Positions 57,961 through 64,000 of a stretch of DNA of 64,000 nt are shown here, one piece after another. The DNA lies in the NCBI GenBank assembly GCA_029216955.1, contig JANAVB010023996.1, positions 19,324,841-19,388,840 on the forward strand. The letters run 5' to 3'. The notes under the pieces were generated by a model. It made no database searches. It was not told the DNA's origin and saw only the letters and a program-made list of their open reading frames with translations. The DNA is from Iris pallida (Eukaryota; Streptophyta; Magnoliopsida; Asparagales; Iridaceae). The position numbers and the translations under genes were made by a program. Each line of letters opens with the position of its first letter. Within the stretch, counting starts at the first letter, position 1.

Positions 57961-59379
57961 ACTGATGAATATTGGTTTAGGAGAACCTTCTTCACCAACA
58001 TCAATTTGGATCAGTTTATCTTCGGTAGGAGGTTCTCTCTGCTCGAACCTGAATTCCCATTGATTATCTAATCTTTGAGCCCATTGTTCTGATTCGGGAG
58101 AATTTCAAAATCATCCTCATCTTCATCATTTTCTTGCGGGCCATCAACAGAGACCATATTGATGGATATAATAGAGCGATGAAGATCGCCAATACTCGTG
58201 TCAGAATCCCAAGAGAGAGAATCAGAAGACTCAGATCGTTCGCTTCATCGGACTTTGAATCTTCATAGACTATGTTGATAAAGGAAGTAGGATCAATATA
58301 ACCTAAACCACATTTTGTCCTTCCGATTTATGGAGGAATTCGAACAGGCATTCTTCTTCCTTTTCCATTATTGAGACTGGTTCTAAAGTCTAACCCATAT
58401 CTTGATGATATTTTTGGATTGTTGACTATAGCGACGCAGTTGTAACCTTCCAGTATCATCGTTTATGTCATCTTCTTCCAAGTTAGGAGGATTCTGAGGT
58501 CCTTTATAAAAGAAGATCGGATTTTCTCCCTTTTTTCTAGCAGGGACCACGAAGTATGATTTTTGTATGGATTCCAATGATACGTCTGTATGAAGAGTTT
58601 GAACCACCCCTATAGTTAATGACTCCAAGTAATCTAGCAATTGTAAATAACTTTGTACATGATTACAACATCATATCTGCAAAGGAGAGCTTCATTAATA
58701 TTAAATACTGTATTTACAACAGAAGGCTGAGCCTTATCAGACTTAGTCAAATTAATGACAAAAGGGTGAGAGGAAGAGCGATCAGAAGTTTTGTTCGATT
58801 AAGATCGATACAAAAGGCTCAGAAGAGTGAGCTCCCTTGAAGAAGATCATGGATAAGTAGTACGTCCACTGACTGGAATGACTAGAGTATCTGATCTAGC
58901 CTGAGAAGGTGGAGGGGGAGTAGTACGTCCATTGACAGGAATTATCAGTGAGCCTTGTGGAGCTTGGGAAGACGTACAGTAGTACGTCCACTGACAGTTT
59001 ATCAGTGAACCTTGTGAAGCCTGAGCAGGTGATGAATAACGTCCACTGACAGGAATTATCAGTGAGCCTTCTTCGGATGATCTAATACTGCGGAGGAGTG
59101 ATACTCCCTTTTACAGGAATACAAAAGTGCCAACTTTTGCTATCTCATCATCATTATCCATAGCTTGCAAACTTTTGAGTATTCATCTTTGTACATGCGA
59201 GCGTCATTGAAGTAAGATTCAACTCCTTTGAATGGATAGAGATCCGCAACTTCCTTTGAACTTCTCCATTATCATCAACATATTTAAAACACTGATGAAG
59301 GTCGAAGGAATGACATTATGTTCATGCAAGAATGGTCTTCCCAACAGAGCATTGTATGAGCATCAGCAGATTGTCGATG
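57961..59379 (-). other. Linker between protease and RT
   Basis: No domain is recognised. Around 58850-59060 a segment with TAGTACGTCCACTGACAGG is repeated four times in tandem-like fashion. Confidence 0.45.
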
Positions 59380-59870
59380 AGTAAAAAGTAACTTTAGTGC
59401 GAAGATCGCCTATTTGAATTTGAGACGAATCTTGCCCAAAGGCTCACTTTTTCCTTGATTAAATCCCAAGATGGTAGTGATAGTGCTGGAAAGGCTATGT
59501 ACAGGTATCTTAGTGCGTCTAGCATAGCTTTTTGGCATAATACTGAGAGCAGATCCTGGATCAATCAGGAGACGATCAACCTACATAGATCAATATACGT
59601 AATGATATAAAGGACGGTCATGTCGATTATCCTCTAGCAGCATCGTCCTGCGTAAAGGTAATGTTTGGAATAAATTCTAATACATTATGGCAATGAGAAA
59701 CAGGTTCTGTTTCCAATTTCTTGAGAAGAGTTAAGCAGGTTTCTGCTTGCAGCAGTGCTTCACTTAAAGTTTCTCGAGTCTCTTTAGAGAGGCGTAAGAG
59801 CTCGAAGATTGATAATTTAGCTGGGGTATTAGCTACTTGAGCCAATATCAAAATTATAAGGCTTTTCAAG
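59380..59870 (-). pseudogene. Tat aspartic protease region
   Basis: The minus strand reads LLIDPGSALSIMPKSY near 59575, with DPGS in place of DTGS, a form common in Tat proteases. Upstream are the conserved LSIFELLRLSKETRE and NITFTQDD segments. Frameshifts lie between the pieces. Confidence 0.75.
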
Positions 59871-60555
59871 TCCTGTAGGAGATGACTTCTTCAATGGTTG
59901 TCGAAGCGGACTTGTTGTTTGCCTTTGTCAGCTGCTGTTGTTTAGAAGGAACTGTCTCAACGGAACATTTAAAGGCTCTTCAGTAGAGACTGGAGTTGAA
60001 GCTGTAACCGGAAGACTTCAGAAGTTTCTTCAAGAACTTCAGCATAATCTTTCAAATATACTTTTCCTGACCAAGTTCCAGCATGAACTTCAACTTCAGA
60101 TTCTGGTTCAAGGTCTATAGAAACCATGCTGCAATTCTTTATTTGCTCTTGGTTCTTTTATGTTTGATGAGAGCTTCATTCCAGAAACCAAGGCCACACG
60201 AGATTGATTATGTCTCATAGTGATGGCTAAAGGTGCTCGGAGTCCCTTGCCTGAGTTCAAACCCGGAGCATGGCTAGATCATACCCATCTTCGCCATCAA
60301 TTCACGAGATTGTGAACTGTATAAATGAAAGCAGGTTTGTACCTATGTTCAAATTGAGGTACAGATTTTATCTCCGTAGAGATGAATTCCTGCTGAGTTG
60401 AAAGTAAGGTTAGATAAAATCGGGTGTAAAACTATAAGTCACATTGCATGACTTAGTCTTCCCGAGCGTCTTTTTAGATGAGAAAGTCTTTCGAGGAGAA
60501 GAGGAAGACGTTTCAAACTCCGTCATTAAATCTGGTGAATCTACATGTCTCTCCT
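59871..60555 (-). other. Region between gag and protease
   Basis: No domain is recognised on the minus strand. It is probably the spacer between the gag zinc-knuckle-like region and protease. Confidence 0.35.
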
Positions 60556-60557
60556 TC

Positions 60558-61640
60558 TTAGTTGTGACAGGAACAGTCCTCATTCTGTGCTGGTGGGATG
60601 TTTACTTTGAGAGTTGCTTTGGGGATAGGAACCTCCCACTTTCTACCATTAAGGAGGGAATCACCGACTGCATTGAAAATTACATTTGCTGTGACTGTTT
60701 TGTCTTTGGGTGTTAATGTCACAGCTCCTGATTTAATCATCTCTTGAATCTTCCCTTTTAATACATAGCAAGACCGGATTGTATGACCCAGCATTCTATG
60801 ATATGGACATATTTTGGATGATCTATCTTATTGGCTTCATCAGTTTTTAATTTCTGGCAATTGAATCTTATTACCTTGAGTAAGCATTCAAAGATACCCT
60901 GAACATTATCATCGTCGAAAGAATATTCTTCCTTCGGCGAGGAGATCTCGTTGTTGATTTGTTGGAGCTGAAGTAGCTGGGTAGTCTTTACTTCTTGACT
61001 ACTGCTTTGGAGATGACTTCAAGAGCTTCTTTCCCTTTGCGATTGTTGGGTCGAGTACTATTGCTAGCACTCTCTGATGTGAATTCTTTGGGAGCCATTT
61101 GTACCCCCAACCCTTGAAGGTCTAGCACTGACCTCGGCAGCCTTGGCACTGACATGAAGAAGGCCAATCTTGGAACTGAGTGGACCCTGTCCACATGCTG
61201 ATAATTGGTAAAAGATTCGACTTGCAAGTGTCGATAGTAACCGCATCGGGAGTTTCGAGAGGCATTTGAGGGCTTCTCTTCTGAATCTTTCAATGAAGTC
61301 CTCGGTGGTTTTGTTATTTTTTCTGTTTAATTCTTATGAGGGCTGACATGGTCACGTCGTTGAGCCCTTCATAGAATCGTTCAAGAAACATTTGTTTGAA
61401 ATCGTCAAATGAGGTAATGCACCCATCAGGGACTTCTATACCCTTCATAAGTCGTTCCTTGAGACATCCAATGAACACCCGAGTAAGGAGGGCGTCACTT
61501 GGTTGCAGTTGATCAGTCTTACTTTAAATGATTAATGAACTGACTTGGGGAGGTTGTCCCCATAGAAAGAGATGGTCGGAGGTTTGTATTTTGGTGGATA
61601 CGATACCTGCTTCCTTCTATCGGTAAGGTTGCTTGATACC
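60558..61640 (-). pseudogene. Tat Gag
   Basis: Minus-strand pieces include SFDDFKQMFLERFYEG, then EDFIERFRREALKCLSKLP (retrotrans_gag domain). The C-terminal CCHC-like segment is HRMLGHTIRSCYVLKGKIQE, followed by VTLTPKDKTVTANVIF. Tat Gag proteins have this YHR..GH....C arrangement. At least five frame changes occur; each local segment is still readable. Confidence 0.78.
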
Positions 61641-63633
61641 TAACCCTTTGCAAACCATCCTTTTGTTTGAATGCCTCGATTTGAGTTCGGAGATTCTTTA
61701 ACTCTTCAGAAACAATTCCCAGAAGATTGGGGAGTTGTAACTTGTTGAGTGTAATTAGGAAGAGGGACTGCAGCATATGTACCACCCCCAGCTCCAGACT
61801 GACTTGGTATGGGTTGTTCAGGAACATTAGATTGTACCCCCGGAATAGTAGAGGGTTCCGGGTTTGGAACAATAGGAGTATTTAATATAACTGGAGGCTG
61901 TTCTGTTGGACTTGCTGAGTTTGATGCTGATATTGCATAAGAGTTGGCATAGCATTCAACGTATCTGCCATAGCTCGCAACTGTTATTCTAAGGAAGAAA
62001 TCCTTTGTTCGTTAGCTTTGTGTTAGTTTGATGGTTCATGATCGCCCTCTGCCATGTAAGTGGTAATCATTCGAGGAATAGATGATGAAACAGTCTGTTC
62101 TGAATCATCACTGTGTGAATCAGTATCTTTCCCAGGGCTTTTTACAGGAGTCAATACTGGAAAATTGGACTCTCCAAGGAAGTCTTCTGTGATCTCCGGA
62201 TTACCACTTGGATGAGAAGAAGAAGGCTCTGGTCAAGGCTCCGGTCCTGGATCGAGTGCCGAGATAAACACCATCTTCAGAGTCTGATATAGCATCAGAC
62301 CGTATGCTACCCCCAATTTCTGGAAGTCATGTTGACAGAAGCATAAGAGGTTCATCTCATCCAACATTGGTTCATATTGAATCCGTTCGAAAACAGATTG
62401 TCTTTTTGGTGAACACAACATTGAATTACAACTCGAGGTTGGAAGTTGCAACCATGTTTTTCATGGCAAATGAGCAATATCATAGCCTGATGGAGTGTCA
62501 ATTCTCTGTTTATTTTGTAAATATTCCCGGAGATCTGTAGGACAGATTGGGAAGTATTTGTGATAGTTTCTGTGTAGAAACTTGTCTTTTGTTCTTCTAT
62601 CTTCTTGGTTCCTAGTGTATAGACTGATTATTTGAGCCACATAGTTCTAGCATATTCTGCATCAGGGTCTAATATACTTGTCTCAGTGGAATCGAAACCG
62701 ATTCTGATTAAGCTTATTCGAAGATCCGAGAAGATTTGACTTTGATATCTTGGATACTTGTAATTTGCCTTTTTCAGACCGAGAATTTTGAGAGAAGGAA
62801 GATGATATATTATCCGACTAGATCGGTAATAATCCACTTGGAGGAATTAGCCAAAAGCGTTTTCCATTGTTTTTCTAGTAGTACTAGTCAAATTAACTCC
62901 AGAGGTAAGACCTTAGGAGTGAGAGTTTGACTAAAGAGTCTTTCTCCTTGGTTTCACAGATGTGCAAGTTGAGGGGGAATCATTTGTATGTTCTGTGGAA
63001 GAGAACCCCCAATCTGATTTTGAGAAACAGTCAAAGGACTGTATTTGTTAGTAACGCTGACTTCAGTTTTGACTTCTGGTCATACGCTGCCTTTTTATTA
63101 GCATAGATACTGGCTTTACTCAGCGTACGCTGCCTGATGTTGGCTTTTGTACGCTGCTTTGCCGTACCTGCCCTTTGAATGCCATACCTCCAGAGTCATC
63201 AATGGCTAAAGAGCCGACTGCTGTCGTAAGAATAGAGGGAGAAGGGACCTTGACATATCCAGAGATGGTTTTTCCTTGTACACGCTACTTGGTTAAAGAA
63301 CCAACTTTGTTCGTCATTGTGAATAGAGAGAAGCCACTGTTGCCGTGTTCCGAGAGCCGAAGTGTGCTTCATGGAAGTTGAAGACGTGTTCTTGTCAGCA
63401 TGAGAAGTGACAGAAGCGTCTCGGACTGCTTCTGCAGAAGACTTAGGACATAGATACGAGTGTCCCTTCTTCTTGGCAGCAGAATACGGAGGAAGCAGTG
63501 CGGCCCTCCTTCACCTTGAGCATTTCTTCATAAGCCGATTGGGTCGAATTGTACAACCATCGTCTTCTTCGTCAATGTCCGATCGACGAAGTATCGCATT
63601 GAGTTTGTTGCTACCTCATTGAGAGACAGCTTT
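61641..63633 (-). other. 5' leader of the Tat element
   Basis: No conserved protein is recognised. 63050-63170 carries four or five TACGCTG(C) words like those in the LTR. Short frames on both strands are not convincing. Confidence 0.4.
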
Positions 63634-63651
63634 CCTCCAGCAGAGTCGCCA
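63634..63651 (-). other. Primer binding site of the Tat element
   Basis: The complement TGGCGACTCTGCTGGAGG starts three bases after the LTR end. TGGCGACTC-type PBS sequences are used by Tat/Ogre elements; the exact tRNA should be confirmed. Confidence 0.65.
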
Positions 63652-63654
63652 ATT

Positions 63655-64000
63655 TGTTTTCCATAAATAAATTCACTTTATTTATTTTGTATCTGAGAAA
63701 ATTAACAACTGTAGGAATCTAATCTGAAGACGATTACTTTATCCCTTGGACGATGCGATGAAGAATACTCGAACTTTGAAGAACTTGACAGCAACTGGGC
63801 ATCTCTCTGTTCTCTCTAAATTGTCTGTAGTGTCTGATAAAGATGAAGAACTCTTTTTATAGAGTTCAGGATAACTGTCCTTAAGCATACGCTCAGGTAG
63901 TTACTTGACGTGTGCATAACTGCAGGGACGCTGCGAATTCTGATGGAGACACATTAGCGTGCGGTTGAAAGTAGTGGACATGTTCAGGAGAGATTGATGG
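63655..64000 (-). repeat. 5' LTR of the Tat element, terminal 346 bp
   Basis: Matches 50592-50936 from TGTTTTCCATAAATAAATTC to the window end. By hand I see roughly nine or ten single-base length differences but only a few substitutions. Confidence 0.92.

Larger units (their letters stand above)
50592..64000 (-). mobile_element. Tat-lineage Ty3/Gypsy retrotransposon with antisense genes, running off the window
   Basis: LTR copies are at 50592-51683 and from 63655 onward. The PBS-like TGGCGACTCTGCTGGAGG adjoins the latter and a PPT the former. Minus-strand order is leader, gag, protease, RT, RNase H, second (archaeal-type) RNase H, integrase, then about 3 kb with three plus-strand genes, then the 3' LTR. 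A second RNase H domain and integrase-to-LTR extra genes are diagnostic of the Tat clade. The visible 13.4 kb fits a large Tat element. The 5' LTR should end about 750 bp beyond the window. All domains are split by frameshifts. Confidence 0.93.

Overview
The window reads as plant nuclear DNA from a repeat-rich, probably pericentromeric or otherwise gene-poor part of a large angiosperm genome. Almost everything recognisable is transposable-element derived: CACTA (En/Spm) transposons, a Copia element, several Ty3/Gypsy elements of the Tat lineage and Tekay/Del-like families, LARD-like elements with very long LTRs, a LINE 3' end, a probable tRNA-derived SINE and long (TA)n tracts. No intact host gene, rRNA, tRNA or CRISPR array is supported. 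One promoter/leader-exon-like patch (about 25953-26142) is the only candidate for host-gene sequence.

Layout. 1-3538: 3' part of a CACTA element with GGAAC/GTTCC subterminal repeats. 3539-7905: Tat-type debris, with a 49-bp tandem array, a plus-strand TATA/ORF/poly(A) cassette, a minus-strand plant-mobile-domain-like fragment, and an LTR ending near 7905. 9042-11457: microsatellites with a SINE, a LINE ORF2 3' end and a fold-back embedded in them. 11763-22883: a solo-LTR-like sequence split by a complete 9188-bp CACTA element (12972-22159, TSD ACA). That element carries a four-exon TNP2-type transposase gene and a six-exon TNPA-like (Transposase_24) gene. 23114-23292: short LTR with an antisense initiator-Met PBS. 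27228-30895: 5' LTR, PBS, gag and protease of a truncated Copia element. 31374-43850: a minus-strand Tat LTR and adjoining cassette, split by a 10.1-kb LARD-like element (32208-42319, TSD GAGGC, LTRs of about 4.05-4.1 kb). 44609-50591: a second long-LTR element with no recognisable coding; its 3' LTR is cut by the last element. 50592-64000 and beyond: a Tat-lineage Gypsy element on the minus strand, with gag, protease, RT, two RNase H domains and integrase, all frame-disrupted.

The most interesting biology is in that Tat element. Between integrase and its 3' LTR lie three small genes on the opposite strand, each with its own TATA-like box 49-66 bp upstream of an ATG. One has a clean GT-AG intron that restores a 158-residue frame. 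The repeated hexamer TACGCT fills the LTR and also recurs near these antisense promoters and in the leader. Similar cassettes (TATA, short ORF, TGTAATAGA-type 3' end) recur at about 4.5-5.1 kb and 42.9-43.7 kb. Antisense genes are known in Tat elements (Grande of Zea). A multi-gene, intron-containing antisense module sharing a motif with its own LTR deserves a closer look.

Many disruptions are single-base indels in otherwise well conserved sequence, so some pseudogene calls may reflect assembly error rather than decay.
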